Positions 28,452-36,427 of a stretch of 64,000 bases of DNA are shown here, piece by piece. A program made the position numbers and the translations under genes. Each line of letters begins with the position of its first letter. Position 1 is the first letter of the stretch. The stretch comes from Flavobacteriaceae bacterium (GTDB lineage Bacteria; Bacteroidota; Bacteroidia; Flavobacteriales; Flavobacteriaceae). The notes beneath the pieces were generated by a model. The model worked only from the letters and a program-made list of their open reading frames with translations, searched no databases and was not told the origin of the DNA. Where the stretch lies: NCBI GenBank assembly GCA_029243165.1, contig JAQWSN010000011.1, positions 26,715-90,714 on the forward strand, read 5' to 3'.

Positions 28452-29721
28452 GAAAGTCAACTGCTAAGTTAGATAGTGCTTTCACACCTAATTTCATTCC
28501 TGCATCATCAACAATAAATGAAGGGGTATGATGAGAGGGTGCATCACTTTCATTCATATCTAAAGGAGTTCCACCAAGAAAAAAGAAAAATCCAGGGACC
28601 TCGTTTTGAAAATAAGAAAAGTCCTCTGCACCTGTAATTGCATCGATTTCATAAACATTTCCTGAACCTGCAACTCGATCTAAGGTTGGGATCATTTTTT
28701 TGGTAAGCTCTTTGTGATTGAAAGTTATGTCGGTTCCATCTTGGATATCTATTGTTGCCTCAGCACGATAGGCTTTTGCAATGGTGGGTACCATTTCTTG
28801 CAATCGTTTGCGAATTAACTCTTTCATATCACGATCTAATGTTCTGATCGTTCCAATCATTTCCAAACTTTCTGGAATAATATTAAAACGAATTCCAGAG
28901 TGAATAGAGCCTACAGAAATGACAGCCCCTTCTTTTGTGAGTTTTGATTCACGGCTTATGATGGTTTGAATACCATTAATGATTTGAGCACTTGCTACGA
29001 TGGGGTCGACACTTTGCCAAGGGGTAGATCCGTGGGCTTGTTTTCCTTTTACGTTGATGACAAATCGCTGTGAAGCTGCCATCATACCTCCTGGTTTGTA
29101 TGTTATTTTTCCTACATGAGTTCCTGAATTGATATGCAATCCAAAAATTGCATCAACCTTTGGATTGTCAAGTACACCTTCTTTAACCATGAGTTTTGCA
29201 CCTCCTTCTTCACCTGGAGGGGCTCCTTCTTCCGCTGGCTGAAAGATAAACTTTACCGTACCGGGGAAATTTCTATTTTTTGAGAGTACTTCAGCAACCC
29301 CCATCAAAATAGCTACGTGGGTATCGTGTCCGCAGGCATGCATAACACCTGTGTTTTGACCATTAAAGGTAGAAGTGACTTCTGATTTGTAGGGGAGGTT
29401 ATTACGCTCGGTTACTGGCAGTGCGTCCATATCTGCGCGAAGCGCAACAACTTTACCGTCTTTCTTTCCTTTGAGTATCCCAACGACTCCCGTATGGGCT
29501 ATTCCAGTTTGAACTTCAATACCTAGTGATCTTAAATGCGTTGCAATATATTCTGCAGTTTTAAATTCTCTGTTGGAGAGTTCGGGATTTTGGTGGATGT
29601 GATGACGCCATTCAATAACTTTGGATTCAATAGCATCAAAAGTAGTCTTGTTAAACTGAGCTTGGAGTAAACTAAAACTCATTAAAATAAAAAGGGTGGA
29701 GGTATGTTGTAAAGTTCTCAA
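28438..29721 (-). CDS. M20 family metallo-amidohydrolase, exported
   Basis: 427 residues. It resembles N-acyl-L-amino acid amidohydrolases, hippurate hydrolases and IAA-amino acid hydrolases: ALRADMDALPV, the zinc site HACGHDTHVAILMG, and QPAEEGAPPGEEGGAKLM with the catalytic Glu pair. An N-terminal hydrophobic signal (TSTLFILMSFSLLQAQ) predicts export to the periplasm. The start is a TTG at 29721, because the only internal ATG would remove most of the signal peptide. It is divergent from uvrD. It probably trims acyl or peptide conjugates. Confidence 0.9.
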   Translation of the reverse strand: MRTLQHTSTLFILMSFSLLQAQFNKTTFDAIESKVIEWRHHIHQNPELSNREFKTAEYIATHLRSLGIEVQTGIAHTGVVGILKGKKDGKVVALRADMDALPVTERNNLPYKSEVTSTFNGQNTGVMHACGHDTHVAILMGVAEVLSKNRNFPGTVKFIFQPAEEGAPPGEEGGAKLMVKEGVLDNPKVDAIFGLHINSGTHVGKITYKPGGMMAASQRFVINVKGKQAHGSTPWQSVDPIVASAQIINGIQTIISRESKLTKEGAVISVGSIHSGIRFNIIPESLEMIGTIRTLDRDMKELIRKRLQEMVPTIAKAYRAEATIDIQDGTDITFNHKELTKKMIPTLDRVAGSGNVYEIDAITGAEDFSYFQNEVPGFFFFLGGTPLDMNESDAPSHHTPSFIVDDAGMKLGVKALSNLAVDFLKSK

Positions 29722-29806
29722 ATTGTTTTTTTGCTAAATATAGATGTTTATAATTAATTCTTGAAATTGAGGCGATAAATTAGATAATCCCTACTTTTAG
29801 ACCTTT

Positions 29807-32131
29807 ATGAAAAACGTTCCAACTACCTACCTAGATTCATTAAATGAAGCACAAAAACAACCTGTTCTTCACAAAGAAGGTCCTTTAATTGTTATTGCAG
29901 GGGCGGGATCTGGAAAAACTCGGGTGCTTACCTATCGGATTGCGCATCTTATGGCTTCAGGTGTAGATTCTTTTTCTATTTTGGCGCTTACCTTTACCAA
30001 TAAGGCTGCACGTGAAATGAAAGGCAGAATTGCTGAATTGGTGGGTGACAGTGAAGCAAAAAACTTGTGGATGGGAACCTTTCATTCTGTTTTTGCTCGC
30101 ATCCTGAGACATGAGGCAGATAAACTGGGCTTTCCCTCTAATTTTACGATTTACGACACCCAAGATTCGGATCGCTTAATCTCCTCCATAATAAAGGAGA
30201 TGGGACTCGACAAGGATATTTACAAATACAAGCAAATCCGAAGTCGCATCTCAGCTTTTAAAAATAGTCTAATCACGGTTAAGGCTTATTTTAATGACAT
30301 TGATTTGCAAGAAGCAGATGCAATGTCCAAACGTCCCGAAATGGGCGCCATTTACAAAGAATATGTAGATCGTTGTTTTAAAGCAGGAGCTATGGACTTT
30401 GACGACCTTCTTTTGCGAACCAATGAACTTCTAAACCGCCATCCAGACGTATTGGCAAAATACCAAGATCGTTTCCGGTATATTTTGGTAGATGAGTATC
30501 AAGATACAAATCATTCACAGTATTTGATTGTTAGGGCTTTGTCAGATCGTTACCAAAATATTTGTGTAGTAGGAGACGATGCTCAAAGCATTTATGCATT
30601 TAGAGGTGCAAACATTAACAACATTCTCAATTTTCAAAAAGACTATGATGATGTAGTTTTGTATCGACTTGAACAAAATTATCGGTCAACAAAAACTATT
30701 GTCAATGCTGCCAATTCGATTATCAATCACAATCAAACAAAAATAGATAAGGTCGTATGGACTTCAAATAAAGAAGGTTCGCCAATCCAATTGAATCGTT
30801 TGACAACTGATGCAGAAGAGGGAAGGCATGTGGCCTCTAGTATTTTTGAATTTAAGATGCAAGAGCAACGAAAAAATTCTGATTTTGCAATTTTGTACCG
30901 AACCAATGCTCAGTCTAGAGCCATGGAAGATGCCCTGAGAAAAAGAGATATTCCCTATCGGATTTACGGGGGATTGTCTTTTTATCAGAGAAAGGAAATC
31001 AAAGATATTTTAGCTTATTTGAGACTTATTGTCAATCCAAAAGATGAAGAAAGTCTGAAAAGAGTGATCAATTATCCTGGAAGAGGAATCGGTCAAACAA
31101 CAGTAGACAAACTAGTTGTGGGTGCCAAACAACACGGGCTTTCTCTTTTTGATACTGTAATACAAGCAAAGGAATTGGGAATCCCCCTGAATTCTGGAAC
31201 GCTACTTAAATTGACCAATTTTGCAACGCTAATTCAACGTTTTCAAATTGAAAACGAAGGGTTGAATGCTTTTGAAATTGCCGATTTAGTAACCAAAAAA
31301 ATTGGTTTAGTTCAGGAGTTGAAAAAGGACGCAACCCCTGAGGGCATTGCTCGTATTGAAAATGTAGAAGAATTACTAAACGGTATGCGAGACTTTACGG
31401 AAGGTCAAAAGGAGTTGGCAGACGCTACAGGAAGTCTCACCGAATTTTTAGAGGATGTTGCTCTAGCTACAGATCTGGACAATGATGACGATCCTAGTGC
31501 AGATCGTGTTGCCCTTATGACCATTCACTTGGCAAAGGGACTAGAGTTTCCCTATGTTTTTATTGTGGGCTTAGAAGAAGATCTTTTTCCTTCTGCGATG
31601 AGTATGAACACCCGCTCTGAATTGGAAGAAGAACGGCGTTTGTTTTATGTTGCTTTAACCCGAGCAGAAGAACGTGCCTTTTTATCTTACACTTTGTCTA
31701 GATACCGTTGGGGAAAATTAATTGATGCTGAACCCAGTCGTTTTATTGAAGAAATCGATCCACAATACTTAGATCGGATTGAACCAAAAGAGAGTTATCA
31801 GTTTAAACCTCTAATGGACACCTCGATTTTTGGAGATGAAAATCCAGTAAAAAGAAATTACAAACCGCATTCCGACAAAGAGAAAATCATCACAACACCC
31901 ACCCCTTCACAGCTAAAAAAACTTCGTAAAATAGATTCTGGAAAATCAATCCCAAGTCAAGATGAAACGATTGTATTGACTGAGGGAATGGAAGTTGAAC
32001 ACGCGCGATTTGGCTCAGGAGTTGTTCAGTCCATAGAAGGCAAAGGGAGTGATAAAAAAGCTGTAATTGCATTTAAAGGATTTGGAGTAAAAAACCTTCT
32101 GCTGCGTTTTGCAAAATTAAAGATCAAATAG
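29807..32131 (+). CDS. uvrD: UvrD/PcrA-type 3'-5' DNA helicase
   Basis: 774 residues, superfamily 1A. Seen: Walker A GAGSGKTRVLTYRIAHL, motif Ia ALTFTNKAAREMK, motif II VDEYQDTN, motif III VGDDAQSIYAFRGA, motif IV QNYRST, motif V TIHLAKGLEFPYVFI, and motif VI FYVALTRAEERAFLSY. The C-terminal segment (about 710-774; VEHARFGSGVVQSIEG) is the Tudor-like end of PcrA that touches RNA polymerase. It functions in nucleotide excision and mismatch repair. The next gene starts 10 bases downstream. Confidence 0.96.
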   Translation: MKNVPTTYLDSLNEAQKQPVLHKEGPLIVIAGAGSGKTRVLTYRIAHLMASGVDSFSILALTFTNKAAREMKGRIAELVGDSEAKNLWMGTFHSVFARILRHEADKLGFPSNFTIYDTQDSDRLISSIIKEMGLDKDIYKYKQIRSRISAFKNSLITVKAYFNDIDLQEADAMSKRPEMGAIYKEYVDRCFKAGAMDFDDLLLRTNELLNRHPDVLAKYQDRFRYILVDEYQDTNHSQYLIVRALSDRYQNICVVGDDAQSIYAFRGANINNILNFQKDYDDVVLYRLEQNYRSTKTIVNAANSIINHNQTKIDKVVWTSNKEGSPIQLNRLTTDAEEGRHVASSIFEFKMQEQRKNSDFAILYRTNAQSRAMEDALRKRDIPYRIYGGLSFYQRKEIKDILAYLRLIVNPKDEESLKRVINYPGRGIGQTTVDKLVVGAKQHGLSLFDTVIQAKELGIPLNSGTLLKLTNFATLIQRFQIENEGLNAFEIADLVTKKIGLVQELKKDATPEGIARIENVEELLNGMRDFTEGQKELADATGSLTEFLEDVALATDLDNDDDPSADRVALMTIHLAKGLEFPYVFIVGLEEDLFPSAMSMNTRSELEEERRLFYVALTRAEERAFLSYTLSRYRWGKLIDAEPSRFIEEIDPQYLDRIEPKESYQFKPLMDTSIFGDENPVKRNYKPHSDKEKIITTPTPSQLKKLRKIDSGKSIPSQDETIVLTEGMEVEHARFGSGVVQSIEGKGSDKKAVIAFKGFGVKNLLLRFAKLKIK

Positions 32132-32141
32132 CCACTTCACT

Positions 32142-32759
32142 ATGGCCGATTTTATAAATGTTTATTCTGAAACCCCCAATCCTAAAGATTTATTGCGGGT
32201 TATTAAGATCCTTAACAAGGGTGGGGTCATAATTTTCCCTACAGATACCGTTTATGGGTTGGGGTGTCTGAGCAATAATTTATCGGCCTTAGATCGTTTT
32301 GCAAAAATTAAAGGATTGAGAATAGAACAAGCACCCTTTAGTTTTTTGTTTCAGGACATTAGATCGCTTTCTAATTATGTAGCTCCAATGAATTCAAAAA
32401 CGTTTAAGCTAGTCAAACGCTTGCTTCCCGGTCCTTATGCACTGATTATGAATGCTGCACAAAAATTACCAAAACCTTTTCAGAAACGAAAAACAATAGG
32501 AGTGAGGATTTCCAACCATCCTGTTCTGCAAAGTTTATTACCCCTTTTAGAGGTGCCTCTGATCACCAGTTCTCTTCACGATCCTGACGAGATATTGGAT
32601 TACACTACAGATCCTGAAAATTTATTTGAACAATGGGAATCTAAAATTGATTTAATGCTCTCTGATGGCTATGGGAACAATATTCCATCAACAGTATTGG
32701 ATCTGAGTACTGATCCTTTTGAAATTATTCGTGAGGGTGCAGGAGAAATTCCTTTTTAA
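32142..32759 (+). CDS. Sua5/YciO/YrdC family protein, YciO-like
   Basis: 205 residues. The YrdC fold is clear: GGVIIFPTDTVYGLGC, then RLLPGPYALIM, IGVRISNHP, and STVLDLS near the C-terminus. YrdC/Sua5 proteins make threonylcarbamoyl-AMP for the t6A modification of tRNA. The KGLRIEQAPFSFLF stretch resembles YciO more than TsaC, and YciO's role is less clear, so no gene symbol is given. tsaE lies 3 kb downstream on the other strand. It is in a tight tandem with uvrD. Confidence 0.87.
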   Translation: MADFINVYSETPNPKDLLRVIKILNKGGVIIFPTDTVYGLGCLSNNLSALDRFAKIKGLRIEQAPFSFLFQDIRSLSNYVAPMNSKTFKLVKRLLPGPYALIMNAAQKLPKPFQKRKTIGVRISNHPVLQSLLPLLEVPLITSSLHDPDEILDYTTDPENLFEQWESKIDLMLSDGYGNNIPSTVLDLSTDPFEIIREGAGEIPF

Positions 32760-32763
32760 AAAC

Positions 32764-33726
32764 TCAACCCATTTTATCAATAATTTGATAAGCAACTTCT
32801 AGAGCTCTTGCGCCATCTTTAAGAGAGACACGAGGGGTTTTGTTATTTTTGATGCAGTCTGAAAAATGTTCCAATTCTTCTTGAATAGGATTGATTTTTT
32901 CTATGGCAGGATTTTCAAAATAGATTTGTTTTTTATCCCCTTCTGCGTTGGTAAGTAAAAGAGCAAGATCCTCATTGGTATCTGGGCTTACATCTTTCAT
33001 CTTCACAATTTCAACCTGTTTGGTTAAGAAATCCAAAGCGATGTATGCGTTTTTTTGAAAAAAACGGGATTTACGCATTTTTTTGAGTGAAATTCTACTT
33101 GCTGTAAAATTAGCTACACAACCGTTTTCAAATTCTATCCGAGCATTGCTGATATCTGGAGTTTCACTGATAACAGACACTCCTGAGGCATGAATATTTT
33201 TAATCGGTGATTTAATGACACTTAAAACGATGTCGATATCATGAATCATCAAATCCAAAACAACAGATACGTCCGTGCCTCTTGGGTTAAACTCTGAAAG
33301 TCGGTGTGTTTCAATAAACATAGGATCTGTTAGTGAGGGCAAGACGGCTTGATATGCAGGATTAAATCGTTCAACATGCCCAACTTGACCCAACACGCCC
33401 TGGGCGTCTGCCATTGCTACAAGTTTTTGGGCTTCTTCAACTGTTTTGGATAAAGGTTTTTCAATGAATACATGTTTGTTTGCCCTTATGGCTTTTTGAG
33501 CTACATCATAATGTGATAGAGTAGGGGTAACAATATCAACGATATCAACAGCATTGATAAGCGCCTCTGGACTTTCAAAAAAGGTGTATTTATCAGAAAT
33601 AACCTTGTTCACTGCCTCTGGATTGGGGTCGTAAAAACCTACCAAATCTAATTTTTTTGAGGCGTCCGCGATCTTGAGATGCGTTTTTCCCAAATGTCCA
33701 GCACCAAAAACACCTATTTTATGCAT
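32764..33726 (-). CDS. Gfo/Idh/MocA family NAD(P)-dependent oxidoreductase
   Basis: 320 residues from the ATG at 33726, which starts directly on the Rossmann motif (MHKIGVFGAGHLGKTH). Earlier in-frame starts would run through the promoter region and the divergent pcm gene. Seen: EKPLSKTVEEA (the family's catalytic-lysine motif EKP) and GQVGHVERFNPA. It could act on sugars, inositol, biliverdin-like or other substrates; the sequence does not say. Its promoter is back-to-back with that of pcm. Confidence 0.87.
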   Translation of the reverse strand: MHKIGVFGAGHLGKTHLKIADASKKLDLVGFYDPNPEAVNKVISDKYTFFESPEALINAVDIVDIVTPTLSHYDVAQKAIRANKHVFIEKPLSKTVEEAQKLVAMADAQGVLGQVGHVERFNPAYQAVLPSLTDPMFIETHRLSEFNPRGTDVSVVLDLMIHDIDIVLSVIKSPIKNIHASGVSVISETPDISNARIEFENGCVANFTASRISLKKMRKSRFFQKNAYIALDFLTKQVEIVKMKDVSPDTNEDLALLLTNAEGDKKQIYFENPAIEKINPIQEELEHFSDCIKNNKTPRVSLKDGARALEVAYQIIDKMG

Positions 33727-33743
33727 TGTTTGATTCTTTGACT

Positions 33744-33751
33744 CAAAAGTA
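33744..33751 (-). promoter_or_regulatory. -7 promoter element TACTTTTG of the Gfo/Idh gene
   Basis: Exact TAnnTTTG on the minus strand, 17 bases before the ATG at 33726. The pcm element faces the other way 34 bases to the right. Confidence 0.5.
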
Positions 33752-33785
33752 CAATCAAATTCATAATATTTTAAAGAAACTAAAC

Positions 33786-33793
33786 TATTTTTG
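33786..33793 (+). promoter_or_regulatory. -7 promoter element TATTTTTG of pcm
   Basis: Exact TAnnTTTG with only 6 bases to the pcm ATG at 33800, predicting a 5' leader of about 2 bases. Confidence 0.5.
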
Positions 33794-33799
33794 TTCTTC

Positions 33800-34441
33800 A
33801 TGCAAGACACTACAAAACACCAAGGCTTAAGACGACAATTGATAGCTTCTTTGCGAGACAAAGGAATCCGAAATGATGCAGTGCTAAGGGCTATGGAAGC
33901 GATCCCTCGCCACCTTTTTATGGATCCTGGACTAGTGAATTTTGCTTATGAAGACAATGCCTATCCTATTGCAGCTGATCAAACAATTTCACAGCCATAC
34001 ACTGTAGCCTATCAAACGGAATTATTACAATTAAAGGCTTCGGACAAAGTTCTAGAAATAGGAACAGGTTCGGGCTATCAGACAGCAGTTTTATTGCAAA
34101 TCACTTCCCAAGTTTACACGGTTGAACGTCAGCAAGTTTTATTTAAAAAAACACAACATTTATTTAAAAAATTAGGGCTTCGTCCCAAAAAGCACCTTTT
34201 TGGAGACGGTTATCTAGGATACGAAAATGCAGCACCCTACCACAAAATAATTGTAACGGCAGCAGCCCCAACATTGCCTAAGGCATTACTCAATCAACTT
34301 GAAATAGGAGGCCAGCTAATTATTCCTCTTGGGGCAAAAGAACAATTTATGATGCGATTCACTAAAACAGGTAAGAGTACTTTTGATAAGGAAAAGTTTG
34401 GACGTTTTCGTTTTGTTCCCTTGTTGCAAAATAAAAATTAA
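33800..34441 (+). CDS. pcm: Protein-L-isoaspartate O-methyltransferase
   Basis: 213 residues from the ATG at 33800 (a TTG 9 bases upstream overlaps the promoter element). It repairs isoaspartyl residues in aged proteins by SAM-dependent methylation. Seen: AIPRHLFMDP, the substrate-binding QTISQPYTVAYQTELL, and SAM motif I VLEIGTGSGYQTAVL. The later motif KIIVTAAAPTLPKALLNQL and the C-terminal GGQLIIPLG are present. The length matches the family. Confidence 0.94.
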   Translation: MQDTTKHQGLRRQLIASLRDKGIRNDAVLRAMEAIPRHLFMDPGLVNFAYEDNAYPIAADQTISQPYTVAYQTELLQLKASDKVLEIGTGSGYQTAVLLQITSQVYTVERQQVLFKKTQHLFKKLGLRPKKHLFGDGYLGYENAAPYHKIIVTAAAPTLPKALLNQLEIGGQLIIPLGAKEQFMMRFTKTGKSTFDKEKFGRFRFVPLLQNKN

Positions 34442-34465
34442 ATACTTTGGCTAACAATTTTTTTG

Positions 34466-35641
34466 ATGAAGTTTGAGGATACAAAAATAGCTTATGCATT
34501 AAAATCAGATCAGGAACTTTTCAGAGCCTATCTTATTTTTAAAATGATTTCAAAACAGATTCTCGTTCGCTTGGGTGGTGCGTTGGCGCTCATCGTTCTT
34601 CGCCTTGGACTTCCGCTAAAAGCCATTTTTAGAAAAACAGTTTACCAGCAATTTTGTGCAGGACAGGCAGAAGATGACTCTCTTAAAGTGGTGGAATCAT
34701 TAGCTCGTTTAAATGTAAAATCTTACATGCATTTTGCAGCTGAGGGACAAAAAAATGAAAAAGGGATGGACGAAAGTATGAAACGAGTCCTTGAAACCTT
34801 ACTGCTTTCAAAACAAAACAATGCGTTACCATTTGCTGTATTTAAGGCAACTGCCTTGGGTTCTGTGCATCTTTTTGAAAAACAAAGCGCTGGAATGCCA
34901 TTGGATGCCGAAGAGTTATTGGCTTGGGATCGTGTAATGGACAGAATCACAGAGTGTTGTGAGTTTGCGCGCCAAGAAAATGTTCGTTTATTGGTAGATG
35001 CCGAAGAGTCTTGGCTTCAAGCAGCTATCGATGAGATCGTTTTGAGTTTAATGAGAAAATACAATACGGGAAAACAACCGTTTATTTTTAATACCGTTCA
35101 GATGTATCGAAAAGATCGACTCACTTATTTAAAAACATTGTTTCAAACCGCTGAAAATGAAGGATTTAAATTGGGAATAAAATTAGTACGGGGTGCCTAC
35201 ATTGAAAAAGAGAACGACAGAGCCTTGGAGAAAGCATATCCTTCTCCAATTTGTGATTCTAAACAAGAAACAGACATAAATTTTGATGCGGGTTTGGACC
35301 TGATTTTATCTAAACTTGATCAATGTGAACTGTTCTTGGGTTCACACAACGAAAAAAGCACAATGAGAGTAGTGCAATGGATGAATGAAAATAAACTTTC
35401 CTCTGATCACGCTAAAATTTGGTTTTCTCAACTCTATGGAATGGCAGATCATATTTCATTTAATCTAGCAGCAGCAGGCTATCAAGTCATTAAGTATGTT
35501 CCTTACGGCCCGCTTAAAGAAGTACTTCCTTACTTAATCAGAAGAGCTGAGGAGAATACTTCGGTACAAGGACAAACTCCCAGAGAACTCAATTTGATTA
35601 AAAAAGAATTGAAAAGACGAAAAAAGGCTAAGGCTTCTTGA
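34466..35641 (+). CDS. Proline dehydrogenase
   Basis: 391 residues, a monofunctional FAD-dependent PRODH with a TIM-barrel catalytic domain. It oxidises proline to pyrroline-5-carboxylate and passes electrons to the membrane quinone pool. Seen: VDAEESWLQ, YRKDRL, the signature KLVRGAYIEKENDRA, FLGSHNEKS, and YVPYGPLKEVLPYLIRRAEENTS, which contains the proline-binding RRAEEN. Start ATG at 34466, 24 bases after pcm. The P5C dehydrogenase is not in the window. The 3' end overlaps the convergent gene by 14 bases. Confidence 0.92.
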   Translation: MKFEDTKIAYALKSDQELFRAYLIFKMISKQILVRLGGALALIVLRLGLPLKAIFRKTVYQQFCAGQAEDDSLKVVESLARLNVKSYMHFAAEGQKNEKGMDESMKRVLETLLLSKQNNALPFAVFKATALGSVHLFEKQSAGMPLDAEELLAWDRVMDRITECCEFARQENVRLLVDAEESWLQAAIDEIVLSLMRKYNTGKQPFIFNTVQMYRKDRLTYLKTLFQTAENEGFKLGIKLVRGAYIEKENDRALEKAYPSPICDSKQETDINFDAGLDLILSKLDQCELFLGSHNEKSTMRVVQWMNENKLSSDHAKIWFSQLYGMADHISFNLAAAGYQVIKYVPYGPLKEVLPYLIRRAEENTSVQGQTPRELNLIKKELKRRKKAKAS

Positions 35642-35990
35642 TCGTTAAAATGTTCAAGGTCTTGGAACAATTTGTTACCTCCAAATAAGCAGTTTCCTCA
35701 TTTTGAAGTTCAATGCGATACAATCGACAAGAATCTCTTTTCGTATCGCTTTTTGAAAAGTTGACAGTACCTGTTCGTATCATTTCTTTGATTTGATCAT
35801 CCTTGAGCTGAGGATAGTCTTTGATTACCTCTTCAGAGAGAACGATATTTTTTTGAAGTAAATTATCGATTACTCGTGCATTGGGTGTGTAATTGCAACT
35901 GGTTTTCTTACCATTGAAAATAAATGCTAAAAAAATTAGCCCAACAGAAAAACCACCTAAATAAAATCCTAGTCGGTAGAGTAGCTTCAT
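35628..35990 (-). CDS. Small membrane-anchored protein, DUF4258-like
   Basis: 120 residues. One N-terminal membrane segment (about 7-26, LGFYLGGFSVGLIFLAFIF) is followed by a soluble part (SCNYTPNARVIDNLLQKNI, then DSCRLYRIELQNEETAYLEVTNC). By recall, proteins like this accompany tsaE/porX in flavobacteria and are filed under DUF4258; the function is unknown. It starts 2 bases after the tsaE stop, so it is in the porX-tsaE transcription unit. Confidence 0.72.
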   Translation of the reverse strand: MKLLYRLGFYLGGFSVGLIFLAFIFNGKKTSCNYTPNARVIDNLLQKNIVLSEEVIKDYPQLKDDQIKEMIRTGTVNFSKSDTKRDSCRLYRIELQNEETAYLEVTNCSKTLNILTIKKP

Positions 35991-35992
35991 TA

Positions 35993-36412
35993 TTAGTCGC
36001 GTTTTAAATTAATTTTTTTGAGTAGTCTGCTTCCGTCTTTTTGTTGCTGAATTGTAAAATGGTCATAGTTTATGGGTAGGTGAGGAGTGATTTTATCGGC
36101 CCATTCTAAAAAGCATAAACTTCCAGAATCCAGGTACTCTTCCAAACCAAAATCTAAAGCTTCATCAGGATGATTGAGACGATAAAAATCAAAATGATAA
36201 AAGGTTTTGTCTTTACCCTCGTAAGAGTTTACTAGGGAAAAGGTTGGACTGCTTGCGCCTTCATTTACGCCGAGTAGCTTGACTATTGTAGCAATTAGTG
36301 TTGTTTTTCCCGCACCCATTTCACCATCAATACGAATAACAGTTGTACTTGCTTGGTCCAAAAGCTTTTGTGCTACGATTTCAATTTCAGGAAGAGTAAA
36401 ACTCAATTGCAT
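35993..36412 (-). CDS. tsaE: tRNA t6A biosynthesis ATPase TsaE
   Basis: 139 residues. A P-loop ATPase that supports TsaBD in threonylcarbamoylation of A37 in tRNAs reading ANN codons. Seen: Walker A DGEMGAGKTTLI, SSPTFSLVNSYEG, YHFDFYRL, and CFLEWADKI. The length is normal. The -7 element ends 4 bases before its ATG, so besides read-through from porX (15 bases upstream) it may have a leaderless transcript of its own. Confidence 0.93.
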   Translation of the reverse strand: MQLSFTLPEIEIVAQKLLDQASTTVIRIDGEMGAGKTTLIATIVKLLGVNEGASSPTFSLVNSYEGKDKTFYHFDFYRLNHPDEALDFGLEEYLDSGSLCFLEWADKITPHLPINYDHFTIQQQKDGSRLLKKINLKRD

Positions 36413-36416
36413 TGGG

Positions 36417-36424
36417 CAAAAGTA
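36417..36424 (-). promoter_or_regulatory. -7 promoter element TACTTTTG abutting the tsaE start
   Basis: Exact TAnnTTTG on the minus strand, in the 15 bases between the porX stop and the tsaE ATG. The predicted transcription start is the A of the ATG, the same geometry as lpxD and smpB. Confidence 0.5.
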
Positions 36425-36427
36425 GAG

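Noticed and set aside
33727..33861. Longer N-terminus of the Gfo/Idh oxidoreductase
   Set aside because: It would cross its own promoter and the start of the divergent pcm gene, and adds residues without family similarity.
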